Below, in pieces: positions 22,965 to 35,380 of a stretch of 64,000 nt of DNA (position 1 is the first letter of the stretch; each line of letters starts with the position of its first letter). This DNA comes from Posidonia oceanica (taxonomy: Eukaryota > Streptophyta > Magnoliopsida > Alismatales > Posidoniaceae): contig JAZBRS010000074.1 of assembly GCA_037176725.1 (NCBI GenBank), positions 62,872,001 to 62,936,000 on the forward strand, in the 5' to 3' direction. The notes beneath the pieces were generated by a model. It ran no database searches. It had not been told where the DNA came from and saw nothing but the letters and a program-made list of their open reading frames with translations. The translations under genes and the position numbers were made by a program.

Positions 22965-25900
22965 ACAGCAGGACTGAAATGCAATTTCATAAGATAAAAA
23001 CAGCATATTAAATGAGTTTATCAATCAAAGGACTAATATGCAAAAATAAAAAGATGCTGGACTGAAAAATAAAGAACAAAAACTATAATTGAACTACTGC
23101 AGGACCAGACTGTAAATAAAAAAAGTAACTGGATTGGAAATTAAATGGACAGAAACTTAAATGAACTGGAATTGGACTGGAATGTAAATAAAATAAATAA
23201 CTGGGCTGGAAATAAAGAAAAGTAAATAAACTGTAACTGCAGAGGACCTAGAAGCAAATAAAAAAACATGCAGGGCTTAAACTAAAATAAAATTTAAAGA
23301 AATACACAGTAGTTGGACTAACATGCAATTTAACAGAATTTTAGGTTTTTTATGCAATTTCATAAGATTTTAATTCAAACTTAAATGATTCTTAAACGAT
23401 GGCAGGACTGGAAAGCAATAAATTAAAAACACATGCCAGAAATGCAATTTTTGGTAAAATAGGCATGATAAACAGAAATAAATGAACAGTGAATGGAGGA
23501 AGGAGGAGCCACTATAGCAGATCGCTACCAGTGGCCGGAAACGGAGGAAATGGGCTGCTGGTGCGGCACTGAATGGCTGGGAAGCTTCACCGGAGCAGCA
23601 TGGAGGCCGGAGCGACGTCGGCGGGCCGTGACATGGCCTAGAGCAGACCGGAGGGCGGCGGAGGTCTGCAGAACAGGAGGAAGTAGACCGGACGACCGGA
23701 GTGACGCCAGAGGGTTCTGGAGGCAGGGCTGTGCTCTAGGAGGTCGTGCGGACCTCAGGCGATCGTCGGAGCAGCGTTCTGCTGACTGGAGCAGCGAGGC
23801 GGTCTCTGAGCTCGCTGGAGAAGAAGGGGAGACGGCGGCGTTGACTCGGCGCGAGAGGGAACAAAAAGCTAAACTATTGGGTGGGGAAGCAAGAAGAGAA
23901 GAAAGCTAGACTAACGGTGAAGAAAGGTACCTGATTTTGCATTCGGAGCGTCCCCCCGACGTGTGTGGCTTTTCCAGAGATCGACGGCGGTGGTCTGGCA
24001 ACTGCGGACGTCTCCGGTGACTCGCGAGGATCGGAATCGGCTCCGTGGAGTCCTTCGGTACTTCCTGGATGCTAGGGCGTAAGTTCTGATGCCGGAGGAA
24101 GAAGATGGGATTTTTTGGGTGCACTGGTTCTGCCGGAGGTGGGGGAGGTGATGTACTGCTCTCTGGTTCAAGCGGAGGTCGCCGGTGGACTTCTGGAACC
24201 TCAGTGAGTGTGTAGGGAGGCTAAGATTGGTCTGAGGGGGGCTTGAGGGAGGAGATTGCTGATAAGGTGTTTTCAGGCAGAAAATTGGGATGACTGTTTG
24301 TTGTGTTGGGTTCAGGCCATGGTGGGTTGCTGTGCTGAAGGCCGGGTGGTTTGGGAAGGTGGGATTCAGGCGAGTTGCTGGAAGGATTTTGGGAAGGTTT
24401 GGAGGTTTGAGGAGTTGGGAATTTTGGGAGGGGTGTTGTTGGGTTGCTGCTGAAGATTTTGGGTGGTTGGGGGTGGTTTCAGGGATGGTTTCAGTCGTGG
24501 AAGGATGGGCTGTGTTGCTGGAAGGTAGGGTGAGATTGGGGGGCGAATTGGGAGTGATTTGCTGGGCTGTGAAGGCTTTTGGATCAGTGGGATGAAGGAG
24601 GAGGAGATGCTGATCTCTAGCAGAGGAAGAAGGAGAGGAATTGGAGTGGCTCTCGTGCTCTAGTTTGCACTCTCTCAAGGCGCGAAAAAAAGGTGGTTGA
24701 GGAGCGGCTAAGGAGCTGGTTGTATCGGGGGCACGAGCTCAAATGCTAGCGCGGGCTGTGGATTCAAATCCACCAGTGCGAGCACTGGAGTCGGATTGGA
24801 AGGGCGGCCGGCGAGGCAACGGGCAATAAATGCCCCCCGGAGAAGCCACTGAGAGAGCTGAGAGAAGGGAGGTGCTGTAGGCCGAGGTGATGGCGAGGGA
24901 GTTTTGATTTCAAAGAAGAGGAGGGAGTGGTGGTTTCACAGGAAGAAGAAGTTGAAGAAGGAAGAGGAAGAAGAAGGGTGGAAGGGAAGAAGCGGTCGTG
25001 GGCTGGGACTTGCGGAGGAAAAAGAAAAGAAAAAAAATGAAGGAAAGAATGGAGAGGAGGGGATTGGTGGGCCGGACCAAGAAGAAAGGAGAGAAATAAA
25101 AGAAAGGAAAGGGAAAAGAGAGAAAGAAAAGAAGGAAAGGAAGAAAAGGGAGAAGAAAATTAAAATGAAATAAAAAGAGATTTGAAAATATTTTAAAGCA
25201 GTTGTTTTTAAGTTAGGATTTTTAATTAGGTTTTTAAAAGATTGCTTTTTAATTAGTTAATTAGGGTTGAGACGGATTTTAGTTTTTGTTTTAAGTTTTT
25301 ATGTTTTTTCTTAAATTTTTCTTTAAATTGTTTTTTTAATTTTTGTTTTAAATGTTTGTTAAGCTTTTTAGTTGTTTCTAAGTTATGTTTTTCCTGTTAA
25401 GCCTTTTTTCCTTTTTTCTTTTTAATTAAGTTTTTAGGTTGTTTTAAAATTTTCTAATTGTTTCTTTAGATTTGTTAAGTTAAGTTTTTCTTAATTACTT
25501 AGTGTTTTTAATTGTTTTCTTCTTTTTTAGGATTTGTTTTTGATCATTTTTAATAGAGTTTTTACTTTTGGTTTGTTTTGATTTTATTTTGGTTTTTGCT
25601 TGATTTTATAGCATTTTCTTTTTTGTTTGTTTTGTATTTTTTAGATTGCATTCTTAGTTTCCCTTTTTAGTTGGATTTAGTTAGGTTTTGTTTTTGATTG
25701 TTTGTTTAAGTTTTTAATTATTTCTTTTTAGGATTTTGATTTGTTTTTCTCTTGTTTTAAAGTTTTAAACGTTTTTAAAGGTTTTTTAGAGATTTAGTGG
25801 AAGGAAGGAAAAGAAAAGGAGAAGGAAGAAGAAAAGGGAGAAATGAAGGAGTAAAGAAGAAAGAGAGGAGTGGAAGGAAGGAAAAGAAAAGGAGAAGGAA

Positions 25901-26533
25901 GAAGAAAAGGGAGAAATGAAGGAGTAAAGAAGAAAGAGAGGAGTGGAAGGAAAATAAATATTAGAAAATCAAGGAATAAGCTAAAAATAAAATAAAAATA
26001 TGAATAAAATACAGAAGAGATAGATGCACAAGGTGGGCCCACAGTCAAGCAAGAAAAAGAGAAAGAAGGGAGTGAAAAGAAGGAGAATAAGAAGGAGAGA
26101 GAGAGGAGAGAGAAAAGAATAATCCAAGAGAGAGAAAAGGATAATTTGGATAAATGAAGGGGTTAAAGGTTTAGGAATGAGTTGAAATTTGGTGAGTGTG
26201 TGGCCTAGGGTCTCTAGTGTTCGACCTAGAGTTTTGGTTTGGATTTTGGAAGGTTTTGGAAGGGTTTTGAGGTGTAGAAAAAGGGTAGTTTTACTTAGGT
26301 TTTCTAGGATTTTTGGGAGTGGTTTTGGTGGGTTTGCTAAGTTAGGAAGGGTGAGTTTTCCTATGGTTTTTGGGTAGTTTTTGGGCTTGGAAAATGAGTG
26401 TGATTCTAGGTTAGGTTTGGGCTTGATTTGAAGAGAAGGATGAAAGGAAAAGTGTAGGTTTGGACCTAGATTTGGATTCAGAAGCCACTAGAAGATTCCA
26501 ATTGATTCAGCTTGTCAAAATGGGGTGTCAACA
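22965..26533 (-). mobile_element. LTR G, truncated, minus-oriented, in the C linker
   Basis: The right edge is clear: ...GTCAAAATGGGGTGTCAACA ends at 26533 and C coding resumes at GGTATGCGTGACC. It has the zone order of the A LTR: ATGCAA-rich (22,970-23,470), GC-rich (23,490-24,890), purine-rich (24,900-25,170), T-rich (25,180-25,790), purine-rich (25,790-26,150). It lacks the TGTAGCAATCCC end and roughly the first 1.4 kb found in A. On the C side the residues before VTILK (a HRGYKNTR-like stretch in A and D) are also missing. One deletion therefore removed the LTR end and adjoining host sequence. The left edge is uncertain by about 15 bp. Its internal open frames are not called. Confidence 0.75.
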
Positions 26534-29500
26534 GGTATGCGTGACCATCCTGAAGTGTCACCAGGGCCAAGCAGCGGAACACTTGCACTCCTTCGATATC
26601 TCAGACCCCACCTTTGAGAAGGAGATCCTCTCGGAGCTTATTGCATATGGAGAGGAGGATGATGCAGGCGAAGACAAGAATGATGAACCATCGCCTGAGT
26701 TCCGGCCCTACGTCGATGATCCCGAAGGCCCCAACCTACATGTCGAGGAGGAGGCAGAGGTTGTAGCATTGGCACAGCAGAAGAAGTCAGAGAGGTCTGC
26801 ATTAGCGCCCTTCTGTCGCCCCAAGCTAGAGCAAAATTCATCGCATTCTTGAAGGAGTATGCGGATGTCTTCGCCTAAAGCTACGAGGATATGGTTGACC
26901 TCGACATTGAGATAGTTGTGCACAACCTACCTTTGAACCCAGATGCAAGGCCAGTGAAGCAGAAGCTAAGGCGATGGCGACCGCAGTGGCTACTCATGAT
27001 CAAGGAGGAGATCATGAAGTAGCACAATGTTAACTTCCTCAAGGTCGTCCTTTACCCTGAGTGGCTTGCAAATGTCGTACCTGTGCCCAAAAAAGATGGA
27101 CGAGTCCGCATGTGCATCGACTACTGAGACCTGAACAAGGCGAGTCCCAAGGATGATTTTCCATTGCCGCACATTGACATCCTAGTCGATAACACTGCAA
27201 GGCACAAAATACTCTCTTTTATGGACGGCTTCTCTGGCTATAACCAGATCAGAATGGCAGAAGAGGATATGGAGAAAACATCATTCATCACCCCTTGGGG
27301 TGTCTTTTGCTACCAAGTTATGCCATTTGGGTTGAAAAATGCCGGCACAACCTATCAGAGGGCCATGACTGCACTTTTCCATGACCTCATGCATCAAGAA
27401 GTTGAGGTATATGTGGATGATATGATTGCCAAGACCAAAGAGCCTGAGGATCACCTTGCCTGCTTAAGGAAGCTCTTTGACCACTTAAGAAAGTACAAGC
27501 TGCGCCTTAACCCCAGTAAATGCATATTCGGGGTATCTTCTGGCAAGCTCCTAGGCTACATTGTTAGCCAGAGAGGGATTGAAGTGGACCCGATGAAAGC
27601 AAAAGCCATCGTGGACATGCCACCCCCCCAGGACAGAGAAAGAAGTCCGAGGCCTGCTTGAACGCTTGCAGTACATCAGTCGGTTCATCGCGCAGCTCAC
27701 GCCTATCTGCGAAACGATCTTCAAGCTTTTGAAGAAGAATGCACAGATCAACTGGAGCGAGGAGTGCCAAGCTGCCTTTGACAAAATTAAGTAGCTTCTA
27801 ACCAAGCCTCCTGTTTTGGTCCCACCCACGCCGGGGAGACCTCTGCTTCTCTACCACTCTACCACCTAGCATTCCATGGGCACCGTCTTGGGCCAGCATG
27901 ATGAATCTGGTAGAAAGGAGCATGCAATTTATTACCTGAGCAAGAAATTCAATGATTGCGAAGCTAGGTATAGCACAATGGAGAAGACCTGCTTACCCCT
28001 CTTCTGGGCTGCACAGAAGCTGAGGCACTACATGATGGCGTATCCAGTCCGGCTCCTATGCCGACATGACCCCATCAAGTTCCTCTTCCAGAAGCCAGCA
28101 ATGGTAGGCAGATGCGTTAAGTGGCAGGTACTGTTGTCTCAGTACGACATCACCTTTGTCACGCAGCGAGCCATGAAGGGCTAAGCCATGGCAGATCACC
28201 TTGCAGACTTTCCTTTGCCTGAATACCAGCCTCTCCAAACGTAGTTCCTGGATGAGGACATCCTCTTTGCAATGGAAGACTCTGAGGAGGACCCCGAAGA
28301 CTTAGAGCATTGGCAGCTGTACTTTGATGGCGCTGTCAACAAGAAGGGTCGAGGCATAGGCACTGTGTTGACCACGCCGTAGGGGCAGATGATCCCCTTT
28401 GCAAGGAAGTTGACCTTCAAATGCACTAATAATGAAGCAGAATATGAAGCATGCATTCTGGGATTGAAGGTTGCACTCGAGCATGAGGCACAGAAGCTGC
28501 ATGTGCACGGCGATGCCATGCTAGTGATTTCCCAAGTGAATGGCGATTGGAGAACAAAGGATCCAAAGTTAGTGCCATATCATGAACACCTACTGAAGCT
28601 GATAGAACAATTTGCAAGCATCCGCTTCTCGTACATGAACAGAGCAAGGAACGCATAAACAGATGCATTGGCAACCTTGGTGTCCTGGCTCAGTATACCT
28701 GAGGACCGAGTAGCGGATGTATCAGTTACATGCATGGAACAGCCCGCGCACTGCATGAGCATAGAGGAGGTAAATCCGATAGAAGAGCAGCCTTGGTATT
28801 ATGACATCAAAGCCTTCCTGGAGTCTGGCAGCCACTCGCCTGGCACCTCAGTAGCAGATAAAAGAACTTTGGCATGTCTGGTGTAGAAGTATGTGTTAGG
28901 GGCAGGGCAGCTATACAGAAGATCATACAGTTAGATGCTCCTGCGCTGCTTGAGCAAGCAAGAGGCCAACATGCTTATGCTCCAGGTCCATGCAGGGACT
29001 TGTGGTCCGCATATGAACGGTGTGTTGCTGGCCAAGAAAATCATGTTGCAAGGCTACTTCTGGTCAACCATGGAGGCAGACTACTGCCAATTTGTGCGTA
29101 GATGCCACAACTGCTAGATTCATGGTAATCTTATGCATGCACCCCCGTAGGAATTGCATAACATGTCCTCGCCATGGCCCTTCTCCACCTAGGGGATTGA
29201 CGTCATCGGCGCTATACACCCTACTGCATCGAATGGTTATCGCTTCATCCTGGTAGCGATAGATTATTTCACTAAGTGGGTGGAGGCAGCCTCCTACAAG
29301 GCAGTCACATCTGCGGTGACAGAGAGGTTTATTAGAAATAACATTGTCACCCGGTATGGGGTCCCGCATGCAATCATTTTTGACAATGGCTCAAACTTTA
29401 TTGCAAAGAGGAACGAGGAATACCTGTAGAAGCACCAAATCAAGCATCATAGATCCTCACCATACCGACCGCAGATGAATGGAGCAGTGGAGTCTGCCAA

Positions 29501-29631
29501 CAAAAACATTGTGGAGATAATGAAGAAGATGGCAGAAACCCACAAAGACTGGCATGACAAACTCTCGTACGCACTCTAGGCGTACAGAACCTCAGTGCGG
29601 ACCTCGACAGGAGCTACCCCATATTCGCTGG
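26534..29631 (+). pseudogene. pol: Element C pol: RT, RNase H, aRNase H and integrase N-part, decayed
   Basis: Collinear with the pol of A. Pre-RT acidic region (26,540-26,880), then RT: NVVPVPKKDGRVRMCIDY, FPLPHIDILVDNT, MDGFSGYNQIRM, QVMPFGLKNAGTTYQRAM, YVDDMIAKT (about 27,405-27,435). The first RNase H (27,850-28,050) has lost acidic residues. The second, archaeal-type (28,310-28,680), shows YFDGAVNKKG, CTNNEAEYEACILGLK and HGDAMLVISQ. The integrase zinc region and core follow (28,960-29,631), with GIDVIGA, an F-D-N-G variant of the usual S-D-N-G, and NGAVESANK. Breaks: frameshift near 26,800; TAG 27020-27022; TGA 27125-27127; an extra C in a C-run near 27,625; TAG 28380-28382; further TAGs in the integrase. 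Element A cuts it within TPYSL|AYSMEAVLP. Confidence 0.9.
29627..29631. repeat. Target-site duplication of element A, left copy (GCTGG)
   Basis: GCTGG immediately before TGTAGCAATCCC. The identical GCTGG at 58043-58047 follows the other end. Removing A and one copy restores the C integrase reading frame across the junction. Confidence 0.95.
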
Positions 29632-32600
29632 TGTAGCAATCCCGATCGGAATCAGGCTCGCTATTAGCGACGATTGGATCCGAGGAAGAGGCTCAACTCG
29701 AAAACACTTAAAATCGAGGAGAAAAGAGAAAGATAAGACAAATCAGAGTCGCCACCAAGTCTATTAACGGAAGACGAGGAAAACCGGGGGTTATGTGTGG
29801 ATTAACATGCGAAATCAAGCAAGAAATGCAAAGCAAAGCAATGCAAGGGAAAACAAATGCAAATACATGCAAATGAGATGACTCTAGCCTAGGATAGGGG
29901 CAATATGGTCATTGCGGGCCAAAAGACTGGGCAAGGACTCCTGTTACGCGCGGGGAAGGTGTTAGGCACCCCCGTCACGCCCGAGAATCGGTCTTTAAAG
30001 GCTTACGCTCGCATACGCAGGGAAATGCAGGATTGAATGCCTATGTGCCTATAAATGCCTAAATGAATGCTCAAGGTGTGCTCTAAGTGGAGGGATGCAA
30101 AGCAAGGAAGTAAACGTGCTGTCTAAATGCTCAGCTACGCTGTCTGTGTTCCGAACCGGGCGAAACCTGGCTCGTGAGAACTCCAGGTAGTAAGCATCAC
30201 AGCCCTATATGCAAATGCAAGCGAAAAAGCAAAACAACGGCAAAACCATGCAATGCGATCGACATGCAAGAGAAAACGGCGTAAAACACGCAAAACGAGG
30301 CAAGAAACAAGAACGGCACGCGAAACGGTGCAAAAGACAATGACGGGCACGCAAAACTGTGCCAAAAACAGGACGAGCGCGCAAAACGGCGCGAAAGACA
30401 AAGCAAGCACGCAAAACGGTGCCAAAACGAGAGCGGGCACGCAAAACGGTGCAAAAGCAGCAAGATAAAACCTCAGAAAAGCCGTGCGAATGCAAATGCA
30501 AGGAAAAGATTAGAAGTAGTAAAAGGAGAAGTAGAACAACGCATGTGTGAGAACAGGCACTGTCCAGGGCCACACAGAGTAGGTGTGAAGACCTACAAAG
30601 GGGAGAGTGAGCAAATGGAGGGATTACCACTCCTTTGTAACCGTTTCCCACTAAACCGTTCCACGGTGTGTCTCGCACGCTGCCCAAAGCTCGCGATGCG
30701 ATCGGATCGTGGAAAAGGGGGAAGAAAGTCACATTAAGTGGTAAATCCAGGGAAAACTCAACACAAAACACATGGGGAAACACGAAACGGGGATCTAAGT
30801 TGCCAAGCAGAAGGGGTGGTCCTATTCTACATGCTCAAAGAGACAGAAATCGAAAACGAGGAAAACTATGCAAATGGCATGCAAATGAATGCAATGCAAG
30901 GGTTCAGGAGGACATACCTGGAAATCCGGGAGCCTGATCTGAGATCTGTCTAGTCCATGCTGAAGAGCGCTTCGCTGCGGTCGCCTGGGTAGCTTATTTG
31001 AGAAGATCCAACGGTCGGATTGGAAGATATCGCAGCTTCAAGGCAGGAGGGCCAGAACAGGGGAGAAAAGCAGATCTAAGTGTTGAGGAGGTCCTAGGGG
31101 TGTGCAAAAGGGTCCTCCCAGGTGAAGGGGAGCTAAAGGTGCTTAGTGTGTGCAAAAGGATGCTAAAATGCAAGACTAAATGAATGCAGGATGCATGCGC
31201 AAGCAAGAAGAGACAAGGGGAAAAACTTGGAAAAGACAGGAGTTCAAAAGCATTTTTGAAAAAGACAAGGGGCTAAATGCAAGTTTTCACAAAGGATGGG
31301 GTCCACAGAGGAGGGTTTTGAAAACACGAGAGGGCAAGGCTTTATTTTGCAAAAGACTGGGCTCAGAAAGCTATTTTGAAAAGAGGGCATGCATCAGAAG
31401 AAGTTTTTGAAAACAAATGGAAATCAGAGTGCAATTTTGAAAAATTCTGGGGTCTAAAGTGCAAATTTTCCAGAAAACAGGGTTCTGGGGAGTCCGGGAA
31501 TGCAAGTGGAGGGTCTACATGCAATTTTGTAAGCATGGGAGCTAAGATGCAACTTTAGGGGCAAAACAGTCTTTTTACACGGTTTTTAGAGGATGCAAGG
31601 ACCTATGTGTGATTTTTGAATCATGCAGGGGTCAAATATGCAATTTTATATGTAAAACATGCTCTGAAATCAAAAGACAGGACTGATGTGCAATTTTTTA
31701 AAAAAACAGGGTTGAAAATGCAATGCAATAAGCTAAAATGCATGCAAAATGATTACTGTGCATTTAACAGGACCTACATGCAAAAATGAAAAAACAGAGG
31801 GGATAATATGCAATGCAGCATGCAAAAAAATAAAAATGAAACCTAAGTTACTACAGTGCAGAGGGTTTAAATGCAAAAATGAGAAAAAACAGGGGCACAG
31901 AATGCAATATGATATGGTAAAATTCATGCATTTAAAATGAATGATTTACTGCAGGACCTATGTGCAATAATTGAAAACAGAGGGGCTGAAGCATAAAATT
32001 TTATAACTAAACAGCACAGTAAAAGGACTGAAATGAAAATACTGAAAAACACAGATATTCAGAGCAATTTAGCATGGTTTTAAATTAAAAACAAAGCAAA
32101 ATAAATGGCATAAGGACTGAAACGCAAAAATGAAAGAACTTAGGCTAAGCATGCAATATTCACACAAAAACCATATAACTGAGAAAATAAAAGCACAGTG
32201 ATCGTCGGCGGAGGTGAGTACTGTAGCAGTAAGCTTCCAGACCTCACCACCGCCGGCACAGGGGGGTTGTGGAGGCGCTGAACGGCGGAGGCGGCTGCTG
32301 ACGTCCGTGCGGAGCTTCGGGGATCGTCGGGACGGCGTTCCACTGGCTGGAGCATTGTGGAGATCGGAGAACGGCGCCGGAGAAGATGGTCTGACCGACG
32401 AGCAAAAAAAAAAAAAAAAAACGGAGCAGGAGGGCCGGAAGCTTGCTTCTAAGCGGCGGAAAAGCAGCAGAGGAAGGAGAGAGAGCTGAGGAGGTGAAGA
32501 ATTACCTTTTCGCGTGTCTGGTGCGTCCTCCTGACCTCAGCAGTGCCGGAGCTGGTCGACGGCGTCTGTCCGGTCGCTGCGGCGATCGCCAGCTGCCCGC

Positions 32601-35367
32601 GGAGGTCTGGATCTTCTCAAGGGGTGCTTCTGGTGCTTCTCGGTCGATCAGACGGAGGTTCTGCAGCTCGACAGAAGATCCGGCGCTTTTGGGTTCTCAG
32701 AAAGGAACCGGAGATGGAGGGGGGCTGTTGCTGCTCGTCCAGTGGAGTGGAGCCCTCCGGGAGGTAGCTGGAGGTCTGGAGAGTCGATTCGGATGATCAG
32801 GTTAGGTTTCTGGAGAGTGTGGAGGGAGTTTGCAGGTTGGGTCGGTTTCTGGTCAGAAGGAGGCTTAGGTGTTTGTTGTGGAGTTTGCAGGCTGTAGGGG
32901 ATGACCGGGCTCGAGGTCGGGCGCTCTGGAAAGGTGGAGGTTCAGTGAATCTCTGGGTGGAGTTTGGAAGAAAGTTGCGGGCTGAAGTGGAGGGAATTGT
33001 TGAATGGGTTGTGTTGGTTTCTGTTGGTGATCAGGAGGTGTTTCAGGGTGGTTTCGGGCGGTGGAAAGGCAGTGGGATGGTGGAAGCAGGTGGCTGGTTG
33101 TTGGGTGAGATTGGGGGGACAACTGGGAGAAGTTTGAAGGCTCGAAGTGGTGTCGGATTGCTGGAATAGAAAGAGAAGGGACTGCTGCGGATTTCAGAAG
33201 GGAAATGAGAGAGGTTTGGGTGGAGGATGCTGGGGAATTGAAGGGCTCTCTCCGGGATGCCAAGGAGGCTCTCAGACACTCTCTCTTGCCACTCTCTTTT
33301 CTGGAAATTGGAGGAGGCAGAGAAGAAGAGGGAGGTCGCTCAGGTGGAGGGATTGCAATGGAAATGGCTCTCTAGTTTGCTAACTGCTGGTTCTCTCTGA
33401 TTGCTCACACTGATTGCCAACTGAAGATTGATGCTCTGATGGAATCAACGGAAGCTTAAATGAGGAGGAGGCCGGCTGCTGGCGCGCTGGAGGTTTTGAA
33501 ATCCACCGGCGGCACTGCAGCAGACGCGATGGATGTCGGCGAGTCGACCGGCATTCAATGCCTCCAGAAAAGATGCTGAGATAGAGGAGAAGCGGCGAGC
33601 TACTGTTGGTGATTGGATGGAAGCTTTGAAATTTAAAATGGAGGAGGGAGGACTGTTGGCAGCTCGCGGGAGAAATCGGGTGGAAAGAAAAACGCAGAAG
33701 GTTGAGGAAGAAGAAGGAAGAAGGAGGCCGGACTGTGGGCCGAAAAGAAAAAGAAAAGAAATAAGGAAGAAAGGGAGAAGCGGGCTGACGGGCCCAGTAA
33801 GAAAAAAAAGAAATAAAGATGAGAAGGAAGAAAGAAAGAGAGGGAAAAGAAGAGAAATAAAATAAGTAAAAATGAACTAAAAATAAATAAAAATATTAAA
33901 AAGGTTGTGATGTGAATTAGGATTTTAATTAAATTTTTTAATGGCCATTTTGGGTTGATTAGTGTGCTTTGGGCTTGATTAGGGTTTTAAGGTTTTGGTT
34001 TTGCTTTTAATTAGTTTTCACTTGATTAAATGTTTGTTAAACCTTTTTTAAATTGTTTTAAAAATTGTGTTTCCCTTGTTGGACACTTAGGATATTGATT
34101 AGGATTTTTTAGAATTTATTTTTGTATTAACCAGGGTTGTTTTCAGGTTCTTAAGTTTTAGTCTTCTTAAGGTTTTTTCTTTCTTAAGTCTTTTAAATTA
34201 TGCTTTGATTTTTATTTGTTGATTTTTCTTGAAGTTTTTAGTTAGATTTCTCTGGTTTGATGGGGTGTTTTTAAGTCTTTTAAATGAGTTTTTCTTTTCC
34301 TTTTAATTAAGTTTTTTAATTTGTTTTTTTCTTAGGTTTGTTAGGTTAAGTCTTTTGCTTTTTTAATTACTTGTTTTAATGTTTGTTTTTTGATTCTTCT
34401 TTTTAAGGTTTGTTTTTTAATTCTTCTGATGCGGTTTTTACCTTTGGTGGGTTTTGATTTCATTTTAGTTTTTTCCTTGATTTTTCAGTGTTTTCTTTTG
34501 ATTTGTTTTGCATTTTTTAGCTCACATGCTTGGTTTTCTTTTTAGCTTGATTTAGTTAAGTTTAGGTTTTTAATTGCTTGTTTAATGTTTTTTCATTGTT
34601 TTTCTTAGGGTTCTGATTTGTTTCTTTCATGTTTTGGGGTTTTACAGATTTTTAGGGGTTTTTATGGATTTTTGCAAAAGAGAGAAGAGGAAAAAAGAAG
34701 GAGGAAAGAAATGGAAAAAAGAGGGAGATAAAAGGAAAAGAGATAGTTTGGAGGGAAATGATTGTTAAAATTCAGAAAAAATGCTAAAAATAAAGTAAAA
34801 ATAGGGATAAGATAGAGGAAGGACAGAAGCACAGAGGGGGCCCACAGCTAGACCAGAGAAAGGGTAAGAAAGTGATGAAAAGAGAGATGATAACCAGGAG
34901 AGAGAGAGAGAGGAGAGAGAAAATGATAAACCCGGAGAGAGAAAAGGATAATTTGAGTGAATGGAGGTCTTAAAGGTCTTGGAATGGGATGAAAATTGGT
35001 GAGTGGGCAGTCTAGGGTTTGAGGTGTTCGTTCTGAAGTTTTGGTTTGATTCTAAGAAGGTTTTAGAGGGGTTTCAAGATGTAGAAAAAGGGTAGTTTCA
35101 CCTAGGTTTTCTAGGGTTTTTGGGAATGGTCTAAGTTTGAGATTTTCTAAATGTTCTTGGGTAGGTTTGCTAAGTGGGTATTGGTGGGTTTTCCAATGGA
35201 TTTTGGTCAGGTTTTGAGCTTGGGAAGAGGGGTAAAGGCTTAGGTCAAGTTTGCTTGCTTTTGAAGGGTAAAGAAGAGGGTTAGGGTTTGGTTTGGTTTG
35301 GGTTTGAGTCCAGCAATCACTAGGAGGGCTCCAAGTGGTCCAAGCCTGCCAAGATGGGGTGTCAACA
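29632..35367 (-). repeat. Element A 3' LTR (left copy)
   Basis: Plus-strand reading TGTAGCAATCCCGATC...GGGGTGTCAACA. Zones in plus orientation: U5 end with the conserved GGAAGGTGTTAGGCACCCCC block (29955-29974) and PBS-like GAGTCGCCAC (29746-29755); AACGGCGC-type short repeats (30,240-30,460); ATGCAA-rich zone (31,190-32,150); an A-run of about 19 near 32,405 and GC-rich zone (32,200-33,560); purine-rich (33,650-33,870); T-rich (33,900-34,670); purine-rich (34,675-34,980). None of its many short open frames looks like a gene. Confidence 0.95.
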
Positions 35368-35380
35368 GATGCCCCTCCCT
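35368..35380 (-). promoter_or_regulatory. Polypurine tract of element A
   Basis: AGGGAGGGGCATC on the minus strand, abutting the 3' LTR start TGTTGACACCCCATCT. A 12-bp inverted repeat, AGATGGGGTGTC (35352-35363) and GACACCCCATCT (35424-35435), brackets the tract. Confidence 0.88.

Noticed and set aside
32214..33383. Several frames of 70-130 codons on both strands of the GC-rich LTR zone (repeated at 54894-56063)
   Set aside because: They overlap in several frames, have no recognisable domain, and duplicate only because both LTRs carry them. High GC with few stops explains them.
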